This document shows, piece by piece, positions 48,040 through 58,490 of a stretch of DNA of 64,000 nt (within the stretch, counting starts at the first letter, position 1; every line of letters starts with the position of its first letter). The translations under genes were made by a program, and so were the position numbers. This DNA comes from CAIWHR01 sp963816925. Its GTDB lineage: Bacteria > Pseudomonadota > Gammaproteobacteria > Burkholderiales > Casimicrobiaceae. A model generated the notes under the pieces. That model was not told the DNA's origin, did not search any database, and saw only the letters and a list, made by a program, of their open reading frames with translations. The stretch spans positions 186,001 to 250,000 of the forward strand of contig CAWFMY010000027.1 in NCBI GenBank assembly GCA_963816925.1, written 5' to 3'.

Positions 48040-51000
48040 TTGCGAAACCACCACGCCGACATCCTCTGCTGCCCTCAATGCCACGGAGACTTCGAGCTGA
48101 CCGTGCTGCGCGAGGCGCAGGGCGACATCGACGAAGGGATCCTGCGCTGCGCTCCGTGCAATCGCATCTACCCGATCACCAACGGAATACCGCGAATCCT
48201 CCCCAACGCGCTGTCCTCCGCGCCCGAGTTCTGCCGCACGCATGCGGCCGTTCTCGCGGCGATGGGATTCGAATCGGACAGCCGCGAGATACGCCGCTTC
48301 GAGAAACTCCACAAGAAGACGGCGCGAGCGTTCGGGTTCGAGTGGAACACCTACCAGGTCACGACTCCGGAGGAGGACATCGTCACGCTCGCGGGGCTGA
48401 CGGGCTTCGACCCCGCCTTCTACAGCAAGGTGTTCTTCGCCGACATCTTCACCCACGTTCCGCAGGAAGAGGACGTGCGCGCCATCGACGCGTCGTCGAT
48501 CAAAGGCCGCACGGTGATCGAGATGGGCTGCGGCATGGGGAAGTACGTGAAGACCGTGGCGCGGCATGCCGCGCTCGCCGTGGGCCTCGATCTCAGCCAC
48601 TCGCTGGAACGGGCGCGCGAGAATACGCGGGATCTCCCCAACGTGCTGCTCGTGCAGGGCAACATCCTCGAGCCGCCGTTCCGTCCGGGAACCTTCGATT
48701 ACGTGTACTCCGTCGGCGTGCTGCACCACACGCCCGATTGCCGGCTGGCGTTCAAGCGCAGCGCGGCGCTGGTGGTCCCCGGCGGAAGATTCTCGGTCTG
48801 GCTGTACCCGACCGAGCGGCAATCGGGGCTCTACGCCCGCACCGTGCATTTCGTGCAGGACGACCTCATCCGGCCCGTCACCTGCCGCATGCCGCCAAGC
48901 TGGCTGTACCAGATCTGTCGGCTGCTCGGGAAGATGACGTTCTGGCGCGACGCCGCCGCGCGGGACGGCCGGGTCGCGCTCGCGAAGTTCTACGCCTTGT
49001 TTGCCGTCGGCGGCCACACGGAACCCAAGATCGCCGAATTCCTCAATTTCGACTGGTACTCGCCGCAATACCGAAGCTATCACTCGGAGGAGGAGCTGCT
49101 CCGCTGGTTCCCGGAAGAGGGCTTCGGCAACGTGACGATCCTGCCGATGCGCACGAGCGGCATCGCCTTCAAGCCGCGGCCCGGAGAAACGTTGCCCCTG
49201 CACGCGCCGGCGAGTCTCCACGGCGCTCTCGACGCTCCGCGCGGCGAAACGAGCGTCGTATCCGGCGAGGACCTGCTGGTGCAAGGATGGGCATTCGACG
49301 TGTCGGGGCATTCCACGCAGGTCGAAATCCTGGTCGATGGGCGCAAGGTGAAGGAGCAGCAGTGCTTCGAGGCGCGCGTCGATGTCAAACGGCACTTCCC
49401 GAGCGTTCCCCACGCGCTTTACTGCGGCTTTCATTGCAGCATCCGCGTGCCGCGCACGTCGGCACCGGCGGTCACCGTCACGTTGCGGGCGAAATCCGCG
49501 GCCTGCCCGCCGGTCACGATTGGCGAGCAGAAGGTGATGGTCGGGCGCGTGCCGCTGGTGCGACGAGTGGCCCGCCGGTTGCGTCGCGCTGCCCGCGCCG
49601 TCCGGGCCGCATTCCGCCGGCGCAGCGCGGGTCCCGATCCGGACAGCGATTCGGAGCGGGCGCTCTACCGAAAATGGATAAGCCTGAATGAAGGCGACGT
49701 ACCGCGCCCGCATCGCTGCGATCCTGCCGATCCGCTGATCAGCATCGTCGTTCCGGTGCACGAGACGCGACCGGACTTCCTGCGCGAACTCCTCGCGTCG
49801 ATCGCCGCCCAGACGTGCGAGCGCTGGCAGCTTTGCGCGGTGGACGACGGCTCCGCCACGCTGGAGCCATGGCGAATGCTGGAGGCGTTCGCCGCGCAGC
49901 ATCCTGCGCAGGTGTCCCTCAAGCGGCGCGAGCAGGCCGGAGGGATCGCACGTGCGAGCAACGACGCCCTCGCGCTGGCCACCGGCGATTACATCGCGTT
50001 CTGCGATCACGACGACGTCCTGCGCAGCGATGCCGTCGCGATCCTGTCGGAGACGCTCCGCGCCAATCCCGGCGTCGACGTCGTCTACAGCGACCACGAC
50101 ATTCTCGAGCCGGATGGCGTGCGGTCGGAGCCGCGCCTCAAGCCGGGCTGGAGCCCCGACCTCCTTCGCTCGTACATGTACTGGGGGCACATCAAGTGCT
50201 ATCGCGCGGCGCTGATTCGCGAGCTCGGCGGCCTGCGCGCCGAATTCCGCGGCGCCGAGGACTACGATCTGGCGCTGCGCGTCGCGGAGCGGACGCAGCG
50301 GATCGTCCACGTCCCCGAGGTTCTCTATCACTGGCGGCGGCATCCGCAGTCGACGTCGTCGGGCGGCACGCAGAAGCAGTATTCGATTGATTCCGGCCTC
50401 GCAGCGCTGCAGGAGCATCTCGACCGCTCGGGAATCGAGGCGGACGCGAGCTGGCCGGAGCTCTCGCGCAGGGCGGGCGTCGGCGTGTTTCGCCTCGACT
50501 TCCGCTATTCGTCGTTCCCGTCGGTCGCCGTCGTGATACCCACGCGCGACCGCCTGGAGCTGCTGTCCCGCTGCGTGTCGACGCTGGAGGAGACCACCGA
50601 CTACCCGGCGCTGGAAATCATCATCGTCGACAACGACAGCGCGAAGGCGGAGACCCTCGAGTACCTGCGCCGGTCGCGCCACCGGGTGATCCGATCGCCG
50701 GGTTCGTTCAATTTTTCAGGACTCATGAATTCCGCCGCGAGGCAGACGGACGCCGAATTTCTGCTCTTCCTCAACAACGACACCGAGATCATCGAGGCGG
50801 ACTGGCTGAAGCGCATGGTCGGCTTCGCGCGCCTCCCCAACGTCGGCGCGGTGGGCGCGAAGCTCCTGTATCCCGACCAGCGCATCCAGCATCTCGGCGT
50901 CGTGATGGGGCACGAAGCGCTGACCGGCCACTATTTCCAGGGGGAATGGAACGAGGCGGACGTCATGGGGCCGCTGTGTTACAAGCGCGCGGTGCGCAAT

Positions 51001-51411
51001 GTGGCGGCGGTCACGGCCGCGTGCCTCATCACGCCGCGCAAGCTGTTCCTGGAAACAGGCGGCTTCGACGAAGTCGAGCTCCCCGTCGCCTGGAACGACG
51101 TCGACTACTGCCTGCGGCTGCTGCAGAAAGGTTATCGCGTGATCGTCGATCCGGATGTCGTTCTCATCCATCACGAGGGCGTGAGCCGCGGCGAGGAAAA
51201 GAACGAGCGCGAGATCGCCACCATGTTCGGACGGTGGCGCCCGATCATCGAGGCGGACCCCTTCTATCATCCCGGGTTCGCGCGGACGGGGCGCAGTTTC
51301 GCGCTGCGCGGAGAGTCGGCAGAAGTCGAATTTCCCCGCCTGTACTACGCCCGCTACGCAGGCAGCGCGGACACGGCAGCGAGGGCAGAGTCCCGCCACC
51401 GCGCCGCGTAG
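48040..51411 (+). CDS. Multidomain methyltransferase - glycosyltransferase (GT2 x2) protein
   Basis: A 1,123-residue cytoplasmic protein. A Trm112-like zinc motif (CCPQCHG...CAPC, residues ~10-45) leads into a class I SAM methyltransferase (EMGCGMGKYVKTVARHA, GVLHHTPDC, ~165-300). A beta-sandwich segment follows (~405-500), a basic linker, and then two family-2 glycosyltransferase domains, the first around ISIVVPVHETRPDFL with FCDHDD, the second around VAVVIPTRDRLELL with LFLNNDTEI. It starts at a TTG at 48040, chosen because the zinc motif begins there and GGAG lies upstream. It opens the surface-polysaccharide region; both activities probably act on one glycan, for example chain building and capping. 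Confidence 0.85.
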   Translation: MRNHHADILCCPQCHGDFELTVLREAQGDIDEGILRCAPCNRIYPITNGIPRILPNALSSAPEFCRTHAAVLAAMGFESDSREIRRFEKLHKKTARAFGFEWNTYQVTTPEEDIVTLAGLTGFDPAFYSKVFFADIFTHVPQEEDVRAIDASSIKGRTVIEMGCGMGKYVKTVARHAALAVGLDLSHSLERARENTRDLPNVLLVQGNILEPPFRPGTFDYVYSVGVLHHTPDCRLAFKRSAALVVPGGRFSVWLYPTERQSGLYARTVHFVQDDLIRPVTCRMPPSWLYQICRLLGKMTFWRDAAARDGRVALAKFYALFAVGGHTEPKIAEFLNFDWYSPQYRSYHSEEELLRWFPEEGFGNVTILPMRTSGIAFKPRPGETLPLHAPASLHGALDAPRGETSVVSGEDLLVQGWAFDVSGHSTQVEILVDGRKVKEQQCFEARVDVKRHFPSVPHALYCGFHCSIRVPRTSAPAVTVTLRAKSAACPPVTIGEQKVMVGRVPLVRRVARRLRRAARAVRAAFRRRSAGPDPDSDSERALYRKWISLNEGDVPRPHRCDPADPLISIVVPVHETRPDFLRELLASIAAQTCERWQLCAVDDGSATLEPWRMLEAFAAQHPAQVSLKRREQAGGIARASNDALALATGDYIAFCDHDDVLRSDAVAILSETLRANPGVDVVYSDHDILEPDGVRSEPRLKPGWSPDLLRSYMYWGHIKCYRAALIRELGGLRAEFRGAEDYDLALRVAERTQRIVHVPEVLYHWRRHPQSTSSGGTQKQYSIDSGLAALQEHLDRSGIEADASWPELSRRAGVGVFRLDFRYSSFPSVAVVIPTRDRLELLSRCVSTLEETTDYPALEIIIVDNDSAKAETLEYLRRSRHRVIRSPGSFNFSGLMNSAARQTDAEFLLFLNNDTEIIEADWLKRMVGFARLPNVGAVGAKLLYPDQRIQHLGVVMGHEALTGHYFQGEWNEADVMGPLCYKRAVRNVAAVTAACLITPRKLFLETGGFDEVELPVAWNDVDYCLRLLQKGYRVIVDPDVVLIHHEGVSRGEEKNEREIATMFGRWRPIIEADPFYHPGFARTGRSFALRGESAEVEFPRLYYARYAGSADTAARAESRHRAA

Positions 51412-51446
51412 CCGTTCGCGCGCGACGCGCCGCGCGACCGGTAAAG

Positions 51447-51452
51447 TATAAT
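51447..51452 (+). promoter_or_regulatory. TATAAT -10 element before the methyltransferase at 51465
   Basis: A perfect TATAAT lies 13 bp before the ATG at 51465, so the transcript would be nearly leaderless. No good -35 is seen. Confidence 0.4.
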
Positions 51453-51464
51453 CGCGGCCTCGTC

Positions 51465-52154
51465 ATGCACCTGCCCGAAGATCTCGTCCTGGAAAGAAAG
51501 CGCGTCGCGGCCCGCTACTTGCGCGGCCGCGGGATCGAGATCGGCGCGCTCGACTCTCCGACGCCGCTGCCGCCGGGCGCCAGCGTTCGCTACGTCGATT
51601 TCCGCACCGTCCCCGAGCTGCATCGACAGTATCCCGAGCTCGAGGGCCATGGATTCGTCAACGTCGACGTCGTGGACGACGGCGAGCGCCTCGACAAGTT
51701 CCGCGATGGATCCATCGAGTTCCTGATCGCCAACCATATGCTGGAGCATTGCGAGAATCCGCTCGGGACGTTGCGCAACCACCTGCGCAAGGTCGCGCGG
51801 GGGGGGTTCCTCTATTACGCGATGCCCAACATGCGGAACTGCTTCGACAGCGTGCGGCCCCTCACGCCGTTCTCCCATCTTGTCGCCGACGAGGCCGACG
51901 GCGGCAAGGCATCACGCTACGGCCATTTCCTCGAATGGGCGAAGCTCGTCAACAAGCACGACGACGAGGCCGCGGCCGCGGAAAACGCGAGAGTCTGCAT
52001 CGAAACCGGCTACAGCATCCACTTCCATGTCTGGGACGGGAACTCCTGGCTCGATTTCCTCTGTCGCGCCCGTGAGCACCTGCGCAATTCGTTCGAGATT
52101 CTTCACTTCGAACTGTCCGGACCCGAAATGATTTCGGTGCTGAATCGCACGTGA
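51465..52154 (+). CDS. Class I SAM-dependent methyltransferase (MT11-like)
   Basis: A 229-residue protein with a modified glycine-rich motif (GRGIEIGALDSP), an acidic strand (VNVDVVDDGERL) and the FLIANHMLEHCENP segment of MT11-type enzymes. It belongs to the glycan region and probably methylates a sugar or an intermediate. The ATG at 51465 is preceded by a TATAAT element but no clear Shine-Dalgarno. Confidence 0.75.
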   Translation: MHLPEDLVLERKRVAARYLRGRGIEIGALDSPTPLPPGASVRYVDFRTVPELHRQYPELEGHGFVNVDVVDDGERLDKFRDGSIEFLIANHMLEHCENPLGTLRNHLRKVARGGFLYYAMPNMRNCFDSVRPLTPFSHLVADEADGGKASRYGHFLEWAKLVNKHDDEAAAAENARVCIETGYSIHFHVWDGNSWLDFLCRAREHLRNSFEILHFELSGPEMISVLNRT

Positions 52155-52185
52155 ACCGCGCATCGGCGCCATTTCCGGACGTTCC

Positions 52186-53253
52186 GTGACCGCTCACGCC
52201 GCCGCGGAACGATACAACCGCGCGTTCGGGACCTCCTGCTGGGCGATCGACAGCGCGACGCACGACGGCGAGACGGTGACGATCATCGGTTGGGCGCTGC
52301 CACCCGAAGGCCGGTCGCAGGACGCCGTATTCACCGCGAACGGCCGACCCTTCGACGACCAGCATTTCCCCCTCGATCGCGGGGACCTCACCGAACTCCT
52401 GTGGTTTCGCGCCAACGCGAACGCAAGCGGATTCGAATGCCGCATCCGCTTGACCCCCGAGGAACTCGCCAGCCCGTCGGTGATGCTCCAGCTTGCCGAT
52501 CGCGCGAACGGGAAACCGTTCGATCCAAATCACGCTTACTTCATGCCGACGCCGGCCTCCGCCGATCGCGGACTTGCGCTTCCCGACCCGCCCAGGATGC
52601 TGCGGACGACCGGCAATGAAAATGCGGCGAACTTCCGCCTGACCGGGCTATCGACGGCCGTCAAATTGCGTGACGCCATCGTGGCGCTGCGACGGGACTT
52701 CGCGGACGTCAAACAGGTACTCGATTGGGGCTGCGGCTGTGGCCGCGTCGCGCGCTTTTGCACCGATTGGCCCGGCTTCGCCGGGGTCGACATCGAGGCC
52801 GATAATGCGCAGTGGTGCGCCGACAATCTTGCCTTCGGCGATTTCCGGCCCATCGACCTCTATCCACCTACGCCGTTACCGGAGCGTCGGTTCGACCTGA
52901 TCTTCGGCATCTCGGTCATGACCCATCTCGCCGAGAATGCCCAGCAGCAATGGCTGGCCGAGTTGTATCGAATCAGCGCCCCCTACGCCATCGTGCTGCT
53001 GAGCACACTCGGCGAGCACGCGGCGGCGCGAGCAGGACTGGACGCGGGGACCTTTGGCAAAATTGTCGGCGGCGGTTCGACGTTCGACCCGACGGCGAAT
53101 TTGATCGACGATGCGCTCGGCAACACCGGCTATTACGGAACGACGTTCATGACGGCCGACGAAATAAGGCGCAAATGGTCGCGCAGCGTCGACCGGCATG
53201 GGCCGGCGTGCAGCGCCAACCACCAGGACCTCGCCGTGCTGCGGCGGCGATAG
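52186..53253 (+). CDS. SAM-dependent methyltransferase with N-terminal beta domain
   Basis: A 355-residue protein. The N-terminal ~120 residues form a small beta-rich domain (VTIIGWALPPEGRSQDAVFT) similar in feel to the beta-sandwich of the neighbouring 1,123-residue protein. A class I methyltransferase follows (QVLDWGCGCGRVARFC, DIEADNAQWC, GISVMTHL). It starts at a GTG at 52186, 31 bp after the preceding gene. The target is unknown; the context suggests a polysaccharide or its lipid-linked precursor. Confidence 0.75.
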   Translation: MTAHAAAERYNRAFGTSCWAIDSATHDGETVTIIGWALPPEGRSQDAVFTANGRPFDDQHFPLDRGDLTELLWFRANANASGFECRIRLTPEELASPSVMLQLADRANGKPFDPNHAYFMPTPASADRGLALPDPPRMLRTTGNENAANFRLTGLSTAVKLRDAIVALRRDFADVKQVLDWGCGCGRVARFCTDWPGFAGVDIEADNAQWCADNLAFGDFRPIDLYPPTPLPERRFDLIFGISVMTHLAENAQQQWLAELYRISAPYAIVLLSTLGEHAAARAGLDAGTFGKIVGGGSTFDPTANLIDDALGNTGYYGTTFMTADEIRRKWSRSVDRHGPACSANHQDLAVLRRR

Positions 53254-53306
53254 CGGGCGGATCCTTCCGCAGGGTTCGAAGCACCGCTAGGATGCCGCTG
53301 GCACGG

Positions 53307-54321
53307 TCACGCACGGCGGCGTCTTGGCCAGCGCCGGTCAACCAGCGCCTTGTTGCGGCGATAGAGGCTGATCTCGACCCATCCATACGCGCAGCCGATG
53401 ACGAGCGCAATGCTCGCGCACGTAATGAAGGCGTCGTCGGCTTCGTCCGCCGCGAACGCGAGAACGCGAAAGCACTGCCAGAATCACGGGCACGTGGACG
53501 AGGTAGAGGCCGTACGACATGTCTCCGAGCTTGACCAGCGGGTTCGTCGGCGAGGCATCCCATCGTCGCGAGATCTCCGCCGCGGCCAGCACCAGCGCAG
53601 CGAAGCCGACCGCCTGCAGCGCCAGCTGGACTTCCGTGGAGATCTCGGAATCCGCGGCGACGAGCGCGATCGGGACGGTGGCGACGAGAACGGCCAAGGG
53701 AAGACGGTCGACATGCCGGAACAACGAATATCCGAGCACGCCGGCGATGAACGGAAAGTTGAACGCCGAAAACGCGATCGTGCCGAACGTCGGAAAAAAC
53801 GATGTCGCGTAAATCGGACTGAACAGTTTCACTCCGACGATCGCGGCGATCCATACGACCATCGCCCACTCGCGCGCAAAGCGCACGGGAATCAGCGCGA
53901 CCGCAGCGAGCAGCGTGTAGAAGAATACCTCGTACACAAGGCTCCACTCGACACCGCCGAGCGGGTAGGCCGCGCCGCCGACGGGCATCAGCGTCAACGC
54001 CGCCAGCAGCCCACGGCTGAAGGGATGTCCGCCGAACGCTGCATGGCCCGCGACGACAATGAAGGCCGCGAGCCAGAACGCAGGGTAGATGCGCATCAGC
54101 CGCATCGCGAGGAAGCGGCCGGGTGTCGTTTGCGTCAGCGAATGCGAGACGACGAAGCCCGAGATGGCGAAGAAAAGCTCGACGCCGCCTGCAAAATGGA
54201 AGTCGAAAGCGCGGGTGAGAGGCGTCTTCCACACCTGGTTGCCCACGTGGGCATGACAGTGGTAGAGCACAACACTCGCTGCCGCGAAGAACCGCAGGAT
54301 CTGGATGTTGTTGAAGCGCAT
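53307..54321 (-). CDS. Acyltransferase 3 family membrane protein, one frame break
   Basis: About 337 residues after repair, with ten predicted helices. Family motifs: NIQILRFFAAASVVLYHCHA at the start (catalytic His), GGVELFFAISGFVVS and RLMRIYPAFW. Such enzymes O-acetylate sugars of surface polysaccharides. Near 53478 an extra C diverts the frame to an Arg-rich tail; on the repaired frame the last helices continue (VIGCAYGWVEISLYRRNKAL) to a stop at 53307. Confidence 0.8.
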
Positions 54322-54474
54322 TGAATCGATCGCGAAGCCGCGCGGGAGTGCGCCGGCGCGTGCAAGTGTCGCACATTATCGCGGCGGCCCGCGTGGACCG
54401 CCGGGGTTTCGCGGCAAGGCCGGAATCGGCGATACTGAGCCCGATCCTCCCCTTATCGTTCCGCTCACATCGCG

Positions 54475-55320
54475 ATGACATCGACCCGCCGCGCGCTGGT
54501 GTTCCTGCTGCTCCTGATTCCGATCGCGGGCGCCCTGTATGTCCTGTTGCGCGACTCCCCGGCCACCATGGCGTCCGTTTTGCGCTCTATCGGCCGTCCG
54601 CCGCGCTGTTCTACGTCGACCGTGGCACCGGCCCAGGCGGCAGTCTCGATTACGCGCACGATCCGACCGACATGGTGCCGTTCGGAGTTCCGGGCGATAC
54701 CGGCCTCGTGTGTCCCCAGAATGACCGTGAAGACCCGCACGGCTACCGTGTGTTTGCGCGCGGACTCTGGTTTCACTCCGGCAATGCCAAGCGACCCCCG
54801 AAAGGCGATCTTGGTTTCGGGCAGCCGAACGACCTGCCGTTCTGCGCCGATTTCAACGGCGACGGTATCTCGGACAGCGGCGTCTTTCGCGACGGCGCCT
54901 GGCTCATCGCCACCAAGCGCGCCGCCGCGGATGCCGACATTCAGTTCACGCTCGGAATCGAGGGCGACCGGCCGGTGGTCCTCAACGTCGCGGGCGCGGG
55001 CAATCGGACTGACCGGAAGAACGTTATCTACGGCGTCTATCGGCAGGGCAAGTGGTTTCTCGACACCAAAGGGTCCGGCGCGGTCGATGCGACGCACGAC
55101 TTCGGGGGCCTTCCCCAGGACATGCCGCTGCTGATTCCGCGCTGGTCGCAGGATGCGAGCGCAAAGAAGTATTCGCTCGCGATCTTTCGCGACGGAACCT
55201 GGTTCATCAGACCTGACCCCGACTCACCCGATACTGACATTCGGCTTCGGACAGGCGGGAGATCTGCCGTCGGTGGTCTATTCGCCCGTGAGCCGCCGCG
55301 GTGACTTGAGCATCCGGTAG
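54475..55320 (+). CDS. Secreted or anchored protein with VCBS/FG-GAP-like repeats, two frame breaks
   Basis: Begins with an N-terminal hydrophobic segment (ALVFLLLLIPIAGALYVLL). After a break near 54580 it continues with repeats of about 50 residues (LGFGQPNDLPFCADFNGDGI then SDSGVFRDGAWLIA; ending FGFGQAGDLPSVVY after a second break near 55235). The repeats resemble FG-GAP/VCBS propeller blades with a Ca-binding DFNGDG motif. The product is probably outside the cytoplasm. The stop at 55320 gives a 43-bp tail-to-tail overlap with the next gene. Function unknown. Confidence 0.6.
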
Positions 55321-56437
55321 CCCTCGACAAGGCCGACTCGATACGGGTGATCCGGCGGCAGCGATAGCGCGGTCCGCGACTCCTTATCGGTGAATGTCTT
55401 CTTCGTGAAATACTGGTTGGGCTGGACGATGTGCAGATACCCGATATGGTTGGCGTCGGCCAGGAGGCGCATCTGCCGCGCGGAGCGCATCCACAGGTCG
55501 AAGAGCTCGCGGACCTTGTCGGCCCTCGCGAGGTCGACCGGCATGTCGAGGCCGAGCGCCTGCTTGCGCGCGGCCAGTCGCTCGCCCGACCCACCGCGTC
55601 GCTGTAGCGCTCCAAATACTTCCGCAACGTCCGGTCATCGAGCGCAAGGAGCGCTCGATCGACGAGATACGTGGTTCCAAAGCGCGCCGACTGCAGCGCG
55701 AGCTTGCGGCGCTCGATATCGCGCTTCGCCGCCGAAACGCCATGGGCGATCTCGTAGTACTCGACGCTTCCCGCCGTTGCCTGCAGCACCTCGTTCGCGA
55801 TGCCTCCGATCATGCCGCCCGCGGGCAGGATTGGATCGAGACCCACCTTGTAGCTCTCGAGACCGAGCGCCAGTTCGTTGAACCCATCGACCGTCACTGC
55901 GAGATCGAGGCTCTGCCCGAAGGCGAGGAGGAACGCGAACTCGAGAAGCTGTTGCGGCTGCTTTCCGGAACCTTGCGCCATGTTGATGACGACGATGTGC
56001 TTCCCCGCGAGGGCGGGCAATTTCTGCAACGCCAGGCCGAGTTGGAGTCCCCCGCGCGGCGCCAGAATCATGTTCGCGGCGACGGAGCCCCCGAACACCG
56101 CGACGATGAAGTCCGCGTCGCCGCGCGCCACGGGAAGCGTGAGCGGTTCGCGCTGGAAAAACCCCAGGCTGTTCGTGTACACGGTTTCGGAGAAGAGGTG
56201 GAAGGATTCCGAATAGGGACCCGCAAACCCGAAGTACGGATGAAGCCGCTGCTTGTAGGTCTTCTCCTCCGCCGGCGGCGCGGCCGCGCGCGGCAATTCG
56301 TTGGCATAGACGAGCCTGTGATTGTCGCGATAGAAGAACACCGCGCCCCCGATCTCGACAACCAGCAGGAAGAGGAAAAGGCCGATCGCGGTCGCGGCGG
56401 TTGCGCGCACGAACGCGGGAGTCATCAACTTCGGCAT
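55278..56437 (-). CDS. SGNH/GDSL-hydrolase-like membrane-anchored protein, one frame break
   Basis: About 386 residues. An N-terminal membrane helix (TAIGLFLFLLVVEIGGAVFF) is followed by an SGNH-like core: VAVFGGSVA (Ser block), VVINMAQGSGKQPQQ and VTVDGFNEL. The frame breaks near 55588, after which ARKQALGLDMPVDLARADKV and LHIVQPNQYF complete the domain to a stop at 55278. Proteins of this kind often accompany carbamoyltransferase/SxtJ cassettes in polysaccharide loci. A role in O-acetyl transfer or removal is a guess. Confidence 0.65.
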
Positions 56438-56497
56438 GGCTTTCCTTGCACGGGAACTCAGGCGGTGCGCGCTCGCGGCATTTGCCCGCCGCGGCGG

Positions 56498-58333
56498 CTA
56501 ATCGGGCGCGAATCGCGTTTCGTACCGCGTTCGAAGCTCGGTGTCCTGCGCGTTCTTGGTGAGCAGGCAGTTGCCTACCGCAAGCATCTCGATGTCCGTC
56601 CCCATGAAGCAGCGGAACGCATCCTCCGGCGTGGCAACGATCGGTTCGCCCCGCACGTTGAAGGATGTGTTGACGAGGACCGGGCAACCCGTCAGCTCCT
56701 TGAATCGAGAAAGCAGCGCGTGATACCGCGGATTGGTATCGCGATGGACGGTCTGGACGCGCGCCGAATAGTCCACATGCGTCACCGCGGGAATGGTCGA
56801 GCGCGGGACGTTGAGCCTCGCGATCCCGAACAGCGCTTTTTCCGCATCGGTCATCGCGATGCGCCGACTTTCGGCCACATCGGCGACCAGCAGCATATAG
56901 GGGCTGTCGACATCGAGATCGAACCACGACGGGAGGTCGTCGCGCAGGACGCTGGGAGCGAAAGGACGGAACGACTCCCGATATTTCACGCGGAGATTGA
57001 GCGTCTTCTGCATGGAGGGCGATCGCGGGTCGCCGAGAATCGAGCGTCCGCCCAGCGCGCGGGGTCCGAATTCCATCCGGCCCTGATGCCAGCCCAGCGC
57101 CTTGCCGTCGGCGAGCGCCTGTGCCGACGCGGCGATCAATGCCTCGTCGGCCAGCACCTCGTAGCGGGCACCTGCGGCGGAGAGCCGCCGCTCGACGTCG
57201 GCCTGCGCATAGTCCGGGCCGAGGAATGCGCCCTTCATCGCGTCCCTTGCTGCCGGCCGCCGCGGTTGACCCAGCAGCAGATGGTACGCGCCCAGCGCCG
57301 CGCCGATTGCGCCGCCCGCATCCCCCGCCGCGGGCTGCAGCCAGATCCCGTCGAAGACCCGCTCGCGAAGCAGCCGGCCGTTGGCCACGCAATTGAGTGC
57401 GACACCGCCGGCAAGGCAAAGATTGCGCTGGCCGGTCGTCGCCGCCGCGCCACGGGCGAGCTTCACCACGATTTCTTCGGTAACCGCCTGGATGCTGGCG
57501 GCCAGGTCCATTTCGCGTTGCGTGAGGTCGGTCTCCGGCGCCCGCGGCTCGCCGCCGAACAGCCGATGGAAGGCGTCGTTCGTCATCGTGAGCCCGGTGC
57601 AGTAATTGAAGTACCGCATGTCGAGCCGGAAGCTGCCGTCCTCCTTGACGTCGATCAGATGGTCCTTGATGGCCTGCGCATACCGCGGCTCGCCGTAGGG
57701 GGCGAGCCCCATCACCTTGTACTCGCCGGAATTGACCTTGAATCCGGTGTAATACGTGAACGCGGAATAAAGCAGTCCCAGCGAATGCGGAAAGTGAATC
57801 TCGCGGATCACCTCGAGTTCGCAACCCTTCCCGATCGCAAGCGAGGTCGTCGTCCATTCGCCGACGCCATCCATGGTCAGCACCAGCGCATCGTCGAACG
57901 GCGACGGGAAGAAAGCGCTCGCCGCATGGCTCAGGTGGTGCTCGGAGAAGAGCAGGCGCCGGTCCCAGTCGACGCCGTCTCCGAGGACGCGTTTCAGCTC
58001 CTGCAATAGGCCGGCCCTTTGGAAGAGCTTGTCCTTGAGCCACAGGGGGAGCGCCTTCCTGAAGCTGCCGAACCCCCGCGGCGCATAGGCAAGATAGGTT
58101 TCCAGCAGGCGCTCGAACTTGATGAACGGCTTTTCGTAGAACACGACGTGGTCGATCGCGTTGGGCGCAATTCCCGCAGTCGCGAGGCAAGCTTCGATTG
58201 CCTGCTCCGGAAAGCGCGCATCGTGTTTTTTCCGGGTGAACCGCTCCTCCTGCGCGGCGGCGGCGATTTCGCCGTCGCGCACGAGGCATGCCGCGCTGTC
58301 GTGATAGTAGGCCGACAGGCCGAGGATGTTCAT
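56498..58333 (-). CDS. Carbamoyltransferase (NodU/TobZ family)
   Basis: An intact 611-residue enzyme. The N-terminal Kae1/YrdC-type domain shows MNILGLSAYYHDSAACLV, SEHHLSHAASAFFPSPFDDA and NLCLAGGVALNCVANGRL. The C-terminal domain has GWHQGRMEFGPRALGGRSIL and LVNTSFNVRGEPIV. It transfers a carbamoyl group from carbamoyl phosphate to a hydroxyl of a sugar or secondary metabolite. The start at 58333 overlaps the stop of the small membrane gene by one base. Forms a cassette with DUF5989 and SxtJ-like genes. Confidence 0.9.
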   Translation of the reverse strand: MNILGLSAYYHDSAACLVRDGEIAAAAQEERFTRKKHDARFPEQAIEACLATAGIAPNAIDHVVFYEKPFIKFERLLETYLAYAPRGFGSFRKALPLWLKDKLFQRAGLLQELKRVLGDGVDWDRRLLFSEHHLSHAASAFFPSPFDDALVLTMDGVGEWTTTSLAIGKGCELEVIREIHFPHSLGLLYSAFTYYTGFKVNSGEYKVMGLAPYGEPRYAQAIKDHLIDVKEDGSFRLDMRYFNYCTGLTMTNDAFHRLFGGEPRAPETDLTQREMDLAASIQAVTEEIVVKLARGAAATTGQRNLCLAGGVALNCVANGRLLRERVFDGIWLQPAAGDAGGAIGAALGAYHLLLGQPRRPAARDAMKGAFLGPDYAQADVERRLSAAGARYEVLADEALIAASAQALADGKALGWHQGRMEFGPRALGGRSILGDPRSPSMQKTLNLRVKYRESFRPFAPSVLRDDLPSWFDLDVDSPYMLLVADVAESRRIAMTDAEKALFGIARLNVPRSTIPAVTHVDYSARVQTVHRDTNPRYHALLSRFKELTGCPVLVNTSFNVRGEPIVATPEDAFRCFMGTDIEMLAVGNCLLTKNAQDTELRTRYETRFAPD

Positions 58334-58482
58334 CAGAAGAGCGTGTAGATGAACGGGGCGATGACGGAGCCCTCCGCCAGTATCAGCAGGCCGCCCAGGA
58401 CGACCAACCCGACGACGATCGGCAGCAGCCACAGCTTCTTGCGTGCCTTGAGAAACGCCCAGAACTCCTTGAGGAATGACAC
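58333..58482 (-). CDS. Small membrane protein, DUF5989-like (49 aa)
   Basis: A 49-residue protein with one long hydrophobic helix (LWLLPIVVGLVVLGGLLILA) after a basic amphipathic start (SFLKEFWAFLKARKK). It starts at a GTG at 58482 with AGGAAC just upstream. This small protein is a regular companion of carbamoyltransferases and SxtJ-like proteins. It may scaffold the enzyme at the membrane; function unknown. Confidence 0.75.
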   Translation of the reverse strand: MSFLKEFWAFLKARKKLWLLPIVVGLVVLGGLLILAEGSVIAPFIYTLF

Positions 58483-58490
58483 AGAGGTTC

